Source: Gordonia paraffinivorans NBRC 108238 (lineage in GTDB: Bacteria; Actinomycetota; Actinomycetes; Mycobacteriales; Mycobacteriaceae). From it: DNA of 64,000 bases. Shown here in pieces: positions 55,373 through 64,000 of the stretch. The notes under the pieces were generated by a model. That model made no database searches. It saw nothing but the letters and a program-made list of their open reading frames with translations, and was not told where the DNA came from. Each line of letters begins with the position of its first letter. The stretch's first letter is position 1. Location of the stretch: contig NZ_BAOQ01000003.1 in NCBI RefSeq assembly GCF_000344155.1, forward strand, positions 1-64,000, given 5' to 3'. Position numbers and translations under genes: made by a program.

Positions 55373-56955
55373 AGTCGGTACTCGTGCGTCTGGAAGCGCC
55401 GGTCGATGCGGCGCGGCGGTTGCTGACCCCGTACCGCGCGGTGCTGTGCGGTCTCGTCGTGCTGGCGGTGGCGGCGTTCGTGGTCTCCGCGGTCGACGCC
55501 GAGTTCGGTTACCGGCCCGCCGATCTCGCGGTGTGGCTGGTCGTCGCGGTGGTCGCGGGCTTCGTCTCCAGCTACGCGATCGCCGCGGTCCTGCGGGTGC
55601 CGCCGAACTCGGATTCGTGGCTCATCACCGCTCTGATCCTGTTCTTCGTGTTGCCCGGCGGTTCGGAGGACACCGCGGTGGCGACGGTCGCGACCGGCGC
55701 GGTGATCGCGTCGGCGTCGAAATACCTGGTCGCCTGGCGGCGACGGCTGATCGTCAACCCGGCGGTCGCCGGCGCCGTGGGATGCTATGCCCTGGCCTAC
55801 GCCGGGGTGGGGCAGGTCGACTTCCCGTTCTGGTGGGTGGCCGCCGAACCGATGCTGATGCCGATGATCGTCGTCGGCGCCCTCGTGGTGACGCTGATCC
55901 GCGACTGGCAGCTGGTGACTGTCTTCGTCGTCGCCTCGCTGGTGACCATCGGGGTCGTCGAACTGGTCCGCGGCGGACAGGATCTCAGGACCTGGATCGT
56001 GTCGAGCCCGATGTTGTTCGTCGCGGCGATCATGCTGCCCGAGCCGCTCACATCGCCGGCGACCCGACTGCACCGCCTGATCTACGCCGCGCTCGTCGGC
56101 GTCCTGATGCACTGCCAGCACACCGTCGAGGTGACCGATTCCTACACCCTGGCCTTCGTGCCGGAGGTCGCGCTGCTGGTCGGGTGCTCGTACGCCTTCG
56201 TCGTCCGCCTGGCGACGCGCACCGCCCGGCGCGTGCGTCTGGACGTGACCGCCGAACCGCTCGCCGAGAACACGTATGCGCTGCAGGGTGAACCCGCGGG
56301 CGGCGCACCGGCCTTCCGTGCGGGACAGTGGTCGAGCGTGAGCGTGCCGCGCTGGCGGGCTCCGGTGTGGGTCGGGTCCCGGCGGGTCTTCTCGTTCGTG
56401 TCCGTGCCGAAGGGGACGCCGGTCGAGTTCGGTTTCACGGTCTCCGGGGAGCCCTCGGCGTTCAAGGCGGCGCTCCTCGACGGCCGCGCGCGGCGCGTGT
56501 GGGTCGACGAGATCGGCGGGGATTTCGTCCTGCCGCGCGGATTCCCGTCGACCGTGCAGGTGGTGCTCCTCGCGTCGGGGATCGGGATCACCCCGTTCGT
56601 GTCGATGGTGCGGTCGCTCGCCGGCGCGGATCTGTCGCGACTGACCCTGGTGCACGTGCTGCGGTCGCCGCAACGAGCGGTCTACGAGGCCGAACTCGAG
56701 CAGGCGCGTTCGGCCGGCGCGCAGGTGGTGACGGTCGTCGGGCCCGAGCTCGCCGACGGCATCGACGATCCGGGCCGCCTGGCCGAGCTCGTCGGCCCAC
56801 ACGGGGCGGGCGACCGAGGAGAGGAACCCGTCCACTACTACGTCTCGGGTGCCCCGGCGTTCGTCGAGCGCACCACGGCGACCGTCCGCCGATTCGACGC
56901 GGCGACACGGTTGCGGCCGTGGCGGATTCACACCGACTCGTTCGCGGGGTACTGA
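55369..56955 (+). CDS. NqrB/RnfD-like membrane protein fused to ferredoxin reductase domain
   Basis: A 528-aa fusion. Residues 1-290 hold about ten membrane helices of NqrB/RnfD type, with landmarks SKYLVAWRRRLIVNPAVAGA (about 120-139) and MLPEPLTSPATRLHRLIYAA (about 222-241), echoing the VTSP motif of RnfD. Residues about 300-528 form a ferredoxin-NADP+ reductase module: RVFSFVSVP (FAD binding) and VLLASGIGITPFVSMVRSL (NAD(P)H-binding GxGxTP), ending in HTDSFAGY. So a cytosolic reductase could feed electrons from NAD(P)H through the membrane to the exported FMN protein. No TGAT-type flavin attachment motif is seen in the membrane half. GTG 55369 overlaps apbE (GTGA). Confidence 0.88.
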   Translation: MKSVLVRLEAPVDAARRLLTPYRAVLCGLVVLAVAAFVVSAVDAEFGYRPADLAVWLVVAVVAGFVSSYAIAAVLRVPPNSDSWLITALILFFVLPGGSEDTAVATVATGAVIASASKYLVAWRRRLIVNPAVAGAVGCYALAYAGVGQVDFPFWWVAAEPMLMPMIVVGALVVTLIRDWQLVTVFVVASLVTIGVVELVRGGQDLRTWIVSSPMLFVAAIMLPEPLTSPATRLHRLIYAALVGVLMHCQHTVEVTDSYTLAFVPEVALLVGCSYAFVVRLATRTARRVRLDVTAEPLAENTYALQGEPAGGAPAFRAGQWSSVSVPRWRAPVWVGSRRVFSFVSVPKGTPVEFGFTVSGEPSAFKAALLDGRARRVWVDEIGGDFVLPRGFPSTVQVVLLASGIGITPFVSMVRSLAGADLSRLTLVHVLRSPQRAVYEAELEQARSAGAQVVTVVGPELADGIDDPGRLAELVGPHGAGDRGEEPVHYYVSGAPAFVERTTATVRRFDAATRLRPWRIHTDSFAGY

Positions 56956-57503
56956 TGTCCCGCCGATACCCCTGTGAGATCGTCACCTTCGTGGTGTCGC
57001 CGGCTCACGCGTACTTCGGGCGGCCCAAGGACGGACCTGCCGACGAGGTCGAGACCCACAGCCCGCGAACGGTGGAGGTCGTCGCCGACAAGGGGATTCG
57101 CGGCGACAGGTTCTTCGGCGTGCGAGCCCACACCGAGGCCGCGGTCTCCTTCTTGGCGCTCGAGGCCTGGACGGCTGCGGCCGGTGACGCCGATCCGGTG
57201 CTCGCCCGACGCAACATCCTGGTGCGAGGCCTCGAACTGGACCCGCTACGGGGACGGGAGTTCTCGCTCGACACCGGCTCCGGACCCGTCCGGTTCCGCG
57301 GCGGTCGGCCCGCGCACCCGTGCGCGTGGATGGACACCGTCGCGGGCGAGGGGGTTCGCAAGGCGCTGATCGGACGCGGCGGCCTGCGTGCGCAACCGCT
57401 CACGTCCGGGACGTTGAGCGTCGGACCCGCGACCCTCCTCGCCGACGTCGAGCTGGATCCCGCCCGCGCCGCCGACCCGGTTCGGCGTCCGCAGCCGTTG
57501 TAG
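56955..57503 (+). CDS. MOSC domain protein
   Basis: A 182-aa soluble protein with a MOSC-type (molybdenum cofactor sulfurase C-terminal) fold: VEVVADKGIRGDRFFGVRAH, VSFLALEAW, ARRNILVRGLELDPLRGREF and RPAHPCAWMDTVAGEGVRKA, where Cys in the HPC motif is the family's putative cofactor or sulfur-carrying residue. Such proteins bind molybdenum cofactor or transfer sulfur, and some reduce N-hydroxylated compounds. It overlaps the membrane fusion gene by one base, so it belongs to the flavin operon, where it might be an electron acceptor or substrate-specific enzyme. Convergent with pruB; the 125-bp gap holds a bulged hairpin (57542-57580) and an 11-bp tandem duplication (GGTCCAGGCGG). Confidence 0.85.
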   Translation: MSRRYPCEIVTFVVSPAHAYFGRPKDGPADEVETHSPRTVEVVADKGIRGDRFFGVRAHTEAAVSFLALEAWTAAAGDADPVLARRNILVRGLELDPLRGREFSLDTGSGPVRFRGGRPAHPCAWMDTVAGEGVRKALIGRGGLRAQPLTSGTLSVGPATLLADVELDPARAADPVRRPQPL

Positions 57504-57628
57504 GACAACCGAACTCCCGTCGCACGCCATCTGACCGGCTTCGTTGCCGCTGATTCGATCCGATGAGCGGAAGGGCAACGGTCCAGGCGGGGTCCAGGCG
57601 GTGGTGCCCGCGGCCGACGGATGGCGCA

Positions 57629-58576
57629 TCACCCGGCCAGCGCCCGCAGGAAGAACCCCACGTTGGCCGGTCGTTCGGCCAGCCGCCGCACGAAGTAGCC
57701 GTACCACTCGGTGCCGTAGGGGATGTACACCCGCACTCGGGCCCCGGACCGGGCCAGCCGACGCTGTTCGTCGGTGCGGATGCCGTAGAGCATCTGGTGC
57801 TCCCAGCCGTCCGGTGCGCGGTCGAATTCGTCGGCCAGCACGGATGCGGCCTCGATCATCGTCGGATCGTGGCTCGCGACCATCGGATATCCGTCGCCCT
57901 TCATCAGGATCCGAAGGCACCGTAGGTACGACTCGTCGACGAGGCGCCGATCAGGGTAGGCGACCGACGGCGGTTCGGCGTAGGCGCCCTTGCACAGCCG
58001 GATGCGCGCTCCGGAGGCGGCGAACTCCGCGCAATCGTCCTCGGTCCGACGCAGATACGCCTGCAGGACGGTTCCGACGTCAGGGAAGTCGCGACGCAGC
58101 GACCGCACGATGGCGAGCCGTTCGTCGACGGTGGTGTGGTCCTCGGCGTCGACGGTGACCAGCGCGCCGACCCGACGGGCGGCCGCGGTGATGGTCCGTG
58201 CGTTCTCCTCGGCGATCTTCGACCCGTGCTCGGGCAGGCGCAGCCCGAGCGCGGTCAGCTTGAGCGATACCTCGAGCGAACCGGGCGGGCGATCGCCGAG
58301 CGTCGGCATCGCCTCCAGCAGCGTGACGTACGCGGCGACCGCCGCCTCGGCGCGCGCCTCGTCGGTGGTGTCCTCGCCGAGGTGGTCCACCGTGACCGAC
58401 AGGCCGTCGTCGAGTTCGCGCCGCATCGCGGCGAGCACGTCGTCGAGCGTCTCGCCCGCCACGAACCGCCGGACCACCCTCTCGGTGGCCGCCCACCGCT
58501 GCGACATCTGTTTCATCCGGTCGCTGCGGGCGGCAGCGAGAATCCCCGGCCGGAGCAGCGTGTCGAAGGCGCCCAC
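57629..58576 (-). CDS. pruB: Proline dehydrogenase
   Basis: A 315-aa FAD enzyme oxidising L-proline to 1-pyrroline-5-carboxylate. TIM-barrel motifs: EVSLKLTALGLRLPEHGSKI, VTVDAEDHTTVDERLAIV, TVLQAYLRRTEDDC, ARIRLCKGAYAEPPSVAYP and VASHDPTMIEAA, ending with the substrate-binding VRVYIPYGTEWYGYFVRRLA. The length fits the monofunctional actinobacterial form. It starts one base after the pruA stop (TGACGTG), so the two are one operon that hands pyrroline carboxylate to PruA. Control: by the divergent PucR-type regulator. Confidence 0.95.
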   Translation of the reverse strand: MGAFDTLLRPGILAAARSDRMKQMSQRWAATERVVRRFVAGETLDDVLAAMRRELDDGLSVTVDHLGEDTTDEARAEAAVAAYVTLLEAMPTLGDRPPGSLEVSLKLTALGLRLPEHGSKIAEENARTITAAARRVGALVTVDAEDHTTVDERLAIVRSLRRDFPDVGTVLQAYLRRTEDDCAEFAASGARIRLCKGAYAEPPSVAYPDRRLVDESYLRCLRILMKGDGYPMVASHDPTMIEAASVLADEFDRAPDGWEHQMLYGIRTDEQRRLARSGARVRVYIPYGTEWYGYFVRRLAERPANVGFFLRALAG

Positions 58577-58577
58577 G

Positions 58578-60217
<1,640 letters not shown>

Positions 60218-60224
<7 letters not shown>

Positions 60225-60306
60225 ATCGAGAGTTCACCTGAGGTCGCCTTCTGTCGATATGGCCGATCGGCAAAGCCGTACTCCGTAGAATTGTCCATAT
60301 GGACAA
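60218..60306. promoter_or_regulatory. Three-site PruC operator between pruA and pruC
   Basis: Three copies of a GTCnATATnGnC element: GTCCATATCGAG (60219-60230), GTCGATATGGCC (60253-60264) and the perfect 16-bp palindrome TTGTCCATATGGACAA (60291-60306). The first covers the pruA start codon and the last covers the pruC start codon. The -10 TAGAAT (60286-60291) of pruC abuts the third site, consistent with autoregulation. Binding by PruC is inferred from position. Confidence 0.7.
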
Positions 60307-61906
60307 ATCGTCGGGGGTGGCGCTCGGACGACTCGTCCTGGCGCTCGACCGGACCGTCGCGACCCTGGTCACCGCACCCCGAGGACTCGACGTCCCGGTG
60401 CGGTCGGTGGCGCTGATCGACGCCGACGACGTCCGGTTCGGTCTCGACCACGCCGCGCGCACCGCCGATGTCCACCTCCTGGTCGGGCTCTCCGACGAGG
60501 AGAGCGCGGTCCTGCTGGGCGGCCTCGGCAGCCATCGCCCGGTGGCCGTACTCGGCAAGGCTCCGTCGGAACTGCTGACCGAGGTCGCCGCCCGTCTCGG
60601 GACCGCCGTCGTCGGGATAGATCGCCACGCCCGTTGGGAACGCGTCTACAATCTCGTCGCCCACGTCCTCGACGCCGCGCGCGCCGACGCGGCCGCCGGC
60701 GAGTCCATGGAGTCGGGGGCGACGGGCGACCTGTTCGAACTCGCCGCCGAGCTCGCGCGCCGGACCAACGGCCTGGTCAGCATCGAGGACGAGCGATCCC
60801 ACGTGCTCGCCTACAGCTCCGCCGGAGACGAGGCCGACGAGCTGCGGCGCCTGTCGATCCTCGGGCGGGAGGGTCCACCCGACATGCTCGCGTGGCTGCG
60901 GCAGTGGGGTGTGATGGACGCGCTGCGCACGTCGAGCGGTGTGGTGGCGGTGTCCGAGCGTGCGGACCTCGGCCTGCGTCCACGGCGTGCCGCCGCCATC
61001 CGTGCGCCCGGGAGCGGGGAGTTCCTGGGCGTCGTGTGGCTGCAACAGGCCGCCCGACCGTTCGCGCCCGACACCGACGAGGTGCTCGTCGGCGCCGCGG
61101 CGGTCGCGGCCCGCGTGATCGCCCGCCGCCGAACGGCGGGAACCGGGCACGACGAACTCGTCCGGCGACTCCTCGGTGCGCGTGGCGAGGTCATCGACGT
61201 CGACGACCTCGCAGCGCAGTTGCACCTGAGGACGACGGAACCGGTGACGGTCGTCGGTTTCGCCGGCCGGAGCAACCCGGACGGACCGCCGGCGCCACTG
61301 GCCGCCGACCGCAGCCGCCTGTCGGCACTCACGCTGCATGCCAGCGCATTCAGCCCGTCGTCGGTGACGGCGACGATCGGGGACCGCGCCTACGCCGTGC
61401 TCCCCGGGGTGGCCGGGGAGGCGGCGACGGATTGGGCACGGGTCTCGGTCGACGCCACGGCCCGCCAGTTCGACGCCCGCATCCGGGCCGTGGTGGCCGG
61501 CCCGGACGTGCTCGCGTCGGTGCCGCGCCTACGCGCGCAGATCGACCGCGTCCTCGACGCCGCCACCCTGGAAGGGGAGCTGATCGACGAGGTCACGACC
61601 GTCGCCGCCTCCCGCACCGGCGTGCTGCTCGGCGAGATCGTGGCGCTGCTCGCCGACAACCCCGACCTCGTCGATCCGCGCGTGACCGAACTCGCCGATC
61701 TCGACGAGCGGACCGGCAGCGGGTTCACCGCCTCGCTGCGCGCCTATCTCGACCGGTTCGGCGACGTCCGGGCGGCGGCCGACGACCTGCACGTCCACCC
61801 GAACACGTTGCGCTACCGCATCCGTCGCATCGAGACCCTCACCGGTATGGACCTCGCCGATCCGGCCACCCGGCTCGTCGTGGCGTTGTCGTTGCGGGTG
61901 CGGTAG
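60299..61906 (+). CDS. pruC: PucR-family regulator of proline catabolism
   Basis: A 535-aa regulator: N-terminal sensing region, GGDEF-like middle segment and C-terminal PucR-type helix-turn-helix (YLDRFGDVRAAADDLHVHPN and TLRYRIRRIETLTGMDLADP, residues about 480-520). Divergent from pruA-pruB and equivalent by place to mycobacterial PruC (Rv1186c), the proline-dependent activator of these genes. ATG 60299 lies exactly 7 bases after TAGAAT (60286-60291) and inside a perfect palindrome, so the message is probably leaderless and self-repressed. Confidence 0.93.
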   Translation: MDKSSGVALGRLVLALDRTVATLVTAPRGLDVPVRSVALIDADDVRFGLDHAARTADVHLLVGLSDEESAVLLGGLGSHRPVAVLGKAPSELLTEVAARLGTAVVGIDRHARWERVYNLVAHVLDAARADAAAGESMESGATGDLFELAAELARRTNGLVSIEDERSHVLAYSSAGDEADELRRLSILGREGPPDMLAWLRQWGVMDALRTSSGVVAVSERADLGLRPRRAAAIRAPGSGEFLGVVWLQQAARPFAPDTDEVLVGAAAVAARVIARRRTAGTGHDELVRRLLGARGEVIDVDDLAAQLHLRTTEPVTVVGFAGRSNPDGPPAPLAADRSRLSALTLHASAFSPSSVTATIGDRAYAVLPGVAGEAATDWARVSVDATARQFDARIRAVVAGPDVLASVPRLRAQIDRVLDAATLEGELIDEVTTVAASRTGVLLGEIVALLADNPDLVDPRVTELADLDERTGSGFTASLRAYLDRFGDVRAAADDLHVHPNTLRYRIRRIETLTGMDLADPATRLVVALSLRVR

Positions 61907-61918
61907 CCGCCGACACAG

Positions 61919-61955
61919 CACTGTGCCCGCCGGAGTGGATCCGACGGGCACAGTG
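61919..61955. terminator. Terminator between pruC and glutamine synthetase
   Basis: Perfect 11-bp stem CACTGTGCCCG (61919-61929) / CGGGCACAGTG (61945-61955) with a 15-base loop in the 70-bp convergent gap. Should stop transcription from both sides. Confidence 0.8.
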
Positions 61956-61976
61956 GTCCCTGTCCGACGCCGCTGG

Positions 61977-64000
61977 TCAGAGAATCGTGAGCATCTCGTT
62001 GTAGGTGGGCAGCGGCCACAGGTCGTCGGCAACGATGCCCTCGAGCGTGTCGGCGACCTCGCGCACCGCCGACATCGCCGGGATCAGCACGTCGCGAGCG
62101 TACTTCGATTCCTCGTAGGTGCTCTCGCCGTGCATCTCGGCGATCCCGGCGTCGAGGGTCGCGATCGCCTCCTGGAACTTCCCGATGAGTGCCGTGAGGT
62201 CCTCGAGAAGCGGTGTGGGGGCGTCGATCCCGGCCATCTTGAGCGATGCGGCGGTCCCGGCGAGCTCGCCCTGGTAGCGGATCGCGGCGGGCATGATGAG
62301 CGTCTTGGCGATCTCCGAGGTCTCCTTGGCCTCGACGAGCAGCGTCAACGCGTAGTACTCGAAGATCACGTCCTCGCGGGCCTCGAGTTCGCGCTTGGAC
62401 AGGACGCCGTACTTCTCGAAGATCTCCACGACCTCCGGCGAGGTGTACTCGACCACCGCGTCGACGGTGGTGCGCAGGTTCTTCAGTCCGCGGGCGGCGG
62501 CCTCGTGCTGCCATTCGTCGGAGTAGCCGTTGCCGTTGAAGATCACCGCACCGTGGTCGATCACGATCTGCTGCAGCACCTTCTGCACGGCGTCGTTGAG
62601 GTCGACGCCGGCGTCGAGCAGCTTCTCGAGTTCGCTGGAGATGTGGTCGAGCGAGTCGGCCAGGATGGTGTTGATCGCGACCATCGGATCCGAGATGGAC
62701 TGGTTGGATCCCGGTGCGCGGTACTCGAATCGGTTGCCGGTGAACGCGAACGGGCTGGTGCGGTTGCGATCACCCGGATCGGCCTTGAGCGGCGGCAGGG
62801 TGTCGACCCCGAGCTCGATGACGCCGGCGGCCTTCGACCCGGTCGCGCCGCCCTTCGCGATCTGCTCGAAGACGTCCATCAACTGTTCGCCGAGGAAGAT
62901 CGAGATGATCGCCGGCGGTGCCTCGTTGGCGCCGAGTCGGTGATCGTTCGACGCCGATGCGACGGCTGCGCGCAACAGCCCGCCGTACCTGTGGACGGCA
63001 CGGATGATGGCGCCGCAGAAGGTCAGGAACTGCATGTTCTCGTGCGGCGTGTCACCGGGGTTGAGCAGGTTGCCCTGGTTGGCGTTGCCCAGCGAGAAGT
63101 TCACGTGCTTGCCCGAGCCGTTGACGCCGGAGAACGGCTTCTCGTGCAGCAGGCACTTCATCCCGTACCGCTCGGCGACGTTCTTCATCGTCGTCATCAT
63201 CAACTGCTGGTGGTCGTGCGCGAGGACCGAACGCTCGAAGACCGGGGCGATCTCGAACTGACCCGGGGCGACCTCGTTGTGGCGTGTCTTGGCCGGGATG
63301 CCCTGTTTGAACAGCTCGCGATCGAGCTCGATCATGAACGACAGCACGCGATCCGGGATGGCGCCGAAGTAGTGGTCGTCGAACTCCTGGCCCTTCGACG
63401 GCGGTGCGCCGAAGAGGGTGCGGTTGGAGGTCATCAGGTCGGGTCGGGCGTAGAAGAAGTGCTCGTCGATGAGGAAGTACTCCTGCTCGGCGCCGGCGTA
63501 GGAGACGACTGTGTCGACATCGTCGTGGCCGAAGAGCTTGAGCAGCCGCATCGCCTGCTTGCTCATCGCCTGCTGGCTGCGCAGCAGCGGGGTCTTCATG
63601 TCGAGCGCCTCACCGGTCCAGGAGATGAAGATGGTGGGGATGCACAGGGTGTTGCCGTTCGGGTTCTCGAGGATGTACGCGGGGCTGGTCACGTCCCAGC
63701 CGGTGTAGCCGCGGGCCTCGAAGGTGCCGCGCAGGCCGCCGTTGGGGAAGCTCGACGCGTCCGGCTCACCCTGCAGCAGGGTCTTGCCGGCGAACTCGGC
63801 CATCGACGTCCCGCTGGAATCGGGTTCCAGGAACGAGTCGTGCTTCTCGGCGGTGAGGCCGGTGAGCGGATAGAAGACGTGTGCGTAGTGGGTGGCGCCC
63901 TTCTCGATCGCCCAGTCCTTCATCGCGACCGCGACGTAGTCGGCGAGAGTGGGGTCGAGCGGGCAGCCGGTGTCGATGGTCGCCGCGACCGCCTTGAAGA
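61977..64000 (-). CDS. Glutamine synthetase type III (partial, runs off the window)
   Basis: Makes glutamine from glutamate, ammonia and ATP. At least 674 codons are present, and the frame stays open through position 64000 ([20 protein letters not shown] just before the internal Met at 63923), so the N-terminus is outside; GSIII chains are about 700-730 aa. Type III landmarks: [60 protein letters not shown] and [14 protein letters not shown], and the type-III-specific C-terminal extension with [20 protein letters not shown]. Next to proline-to-glutamate genes, so glutamate from PruA could feed it. Confidence 0.95.
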   Translation of the reverse strand, partial: FKAVAATIDTGCPLDPTLADYVAVAMKDWAIEKGATHYAHVFYPLTGLTAEKHDSFLEPDSSGTSMAEFAGKTLLQGEPDASSFPNGGLRGTFEARGYTGWDVTSPAYILENPNGNTLCIPTIFISWTGEALDMKTPLLRSQQAMSKQAMRLLKLFGHDDVDTVVSYAGAEQEYFLIDEHFFYARPDLMTSNRTLFGAPPSKGQEFDDHYFGAIPDRVLSFMIELDRELFKQGIPAKTRHNEVAPGQFEIAPVFERSVLAHDHQQLMMTTMKNVAERYGMKCLLHEKPFSGVNGSGKHVNFSLGNANQGNLLNPGDTPHENMQFLTFCGAIIRAVHRYGGLLRAAVASASNDHRLGANEAPPAIISIFLGEQLMDVFEQIAKGGATGSKAAGVIELGVDTLPPLKADPGDRNRTSPFAFTGNRFEYRAPGSNQSISDPMVAINTILADSLDHISSELEKLLDAGVDLNDAVQKVLQQIVIDHGAVIFNGNGYSDEWQHEAAARGLKNLRTTVDAVVEYTSPEVVEIFEKYGVLSKRELEAREDVIFEYYALTLLVEAKETSEIAKTLIMPAAIRYQGELAGTAASLKMAGIDAPTPLLEDLTALIGKFQEAIATLDAGIAEMHGESTYEESKYARDVLIPAMSAVREVADTLEGIVADDLWPLPTYNEMLTIL

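Noticed and set aside
57542-57580. Stem-loop between MOSC gene and pruB as a terminator or small RNA
   Set aside because: Arms CGTTGCC/GGCAACG need a 3-base bulge to extend; plausible but not distinct enough, so only mentioned in the MOSC entry.

Overview
The window is very GC-rich and gene-dense. Starts are often GTG, many genes overlap by 4 bases (ATGA/GTGA), and many starts lie 7 bases after a -10 hexamer (leaderless transcripts). The gene content (methylcitrate cycle with PrpR, mycobacterial-type pyruvate carboxylase, SepH, CitA plus GltA2, EchA6, CtpE, PruAB-PruC) points to a mycolic-acid actinomycete of the order Mycobacteriales, most likely Gordonia or a close relative. From memory, a broken series of genes follows the order of Mycobacterium tuberculosis Rv0879c-Rv0910: DUF2530, MarR, TrmH, DUF2537, SepH, SerC, CitA, GltA2, EchA6, a beta-lactamase-fold hydrolase, CtpE and the Rv0909/Rv0910 toxin-antitoxin pair. 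That comparison was not computed here.

Layout. 0.1-8.8 kb: divergent regulator prpR and the propionate operon prpD-prpB-prpC followed by pyc, closed by a 19-bp-stem terminator. 8.8-11.6 kb: metE on the minus strand behind a cobalamin riboswitch. 11.6-13.3 kb: an MpaB-type oxygenase gene and a divergent tetR around a palindrome. 13.3-18.4 kb: DUF2530, purine permease, MarR, Eis-like acetyltransferase, SpoU/TrmH methyltransferase, DUF2537. 18.5-24.2 kb, mostly minus: DUF6928-like, sepH, serC, a decayed gene, citA. 24.4-28.8 kb: pdxH, MFS exporter, 2-oxoglutarate oxygenase, a second MpaB-type oxygenase with its own palindrome. 28.9-32.5 kb: a DUF4235/DUF3618/holin-like cluster, pxpB-pxpC, a PfkB kinase. 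32.5-35.6 kb: gltA2, an FKBP prolyl isomerase, photolyase. 35.6-40.7 kb: ABC-2 exporter operon led by an XRE regulator, flavoprotein monooxygenase, echA6. 40.8-46.7 kb: xdhC, an AT-richer SHOCT gene, then a tetR / amino-acid deaminase / sugar-lactone oxidase operon. 46.9-51.9 kb: metallo-hydrolase, ctpE, and an antitoxin and toxin separated by an inverted mpg gene. 52-57.5 kb: a solute-binding/VWA protein and a four-gene flavin electron-transfer cluster (FMN-binding lipoprotein, ApbE, NqrB/RnfD-reductase fusion, MOSC). 57.6-64 kb: pruB-pruA, divergent regulator pruC, and a type III glutamine synthetase running off the right edge.

How the parts fit. Much of the window is central carbon and nitrogen metabolism at the propionyl-CoA / oxaloacetate / proline / glutamine node. 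There are three citrate-synthase-fold enzymes (PrpC, CitA, GltA2) within 30 kb. Pyruvate carboxylase lies directly behind the methylcitrate genes and can regenerate the oxaloacetate that PrpC consumes. Proline breakdown to glutamate (PruB, PruA) lies next to glutamine synthetase. The flavin cluster is the best candidate for a less-studied system: an exported FMN carrier, its flavinylating enzyme and a membrane reductase that could pass electrons from NAD(P)H across the membrane. No tRNA, rRNA, CRISPR array, insertion sequence or phage was seen.
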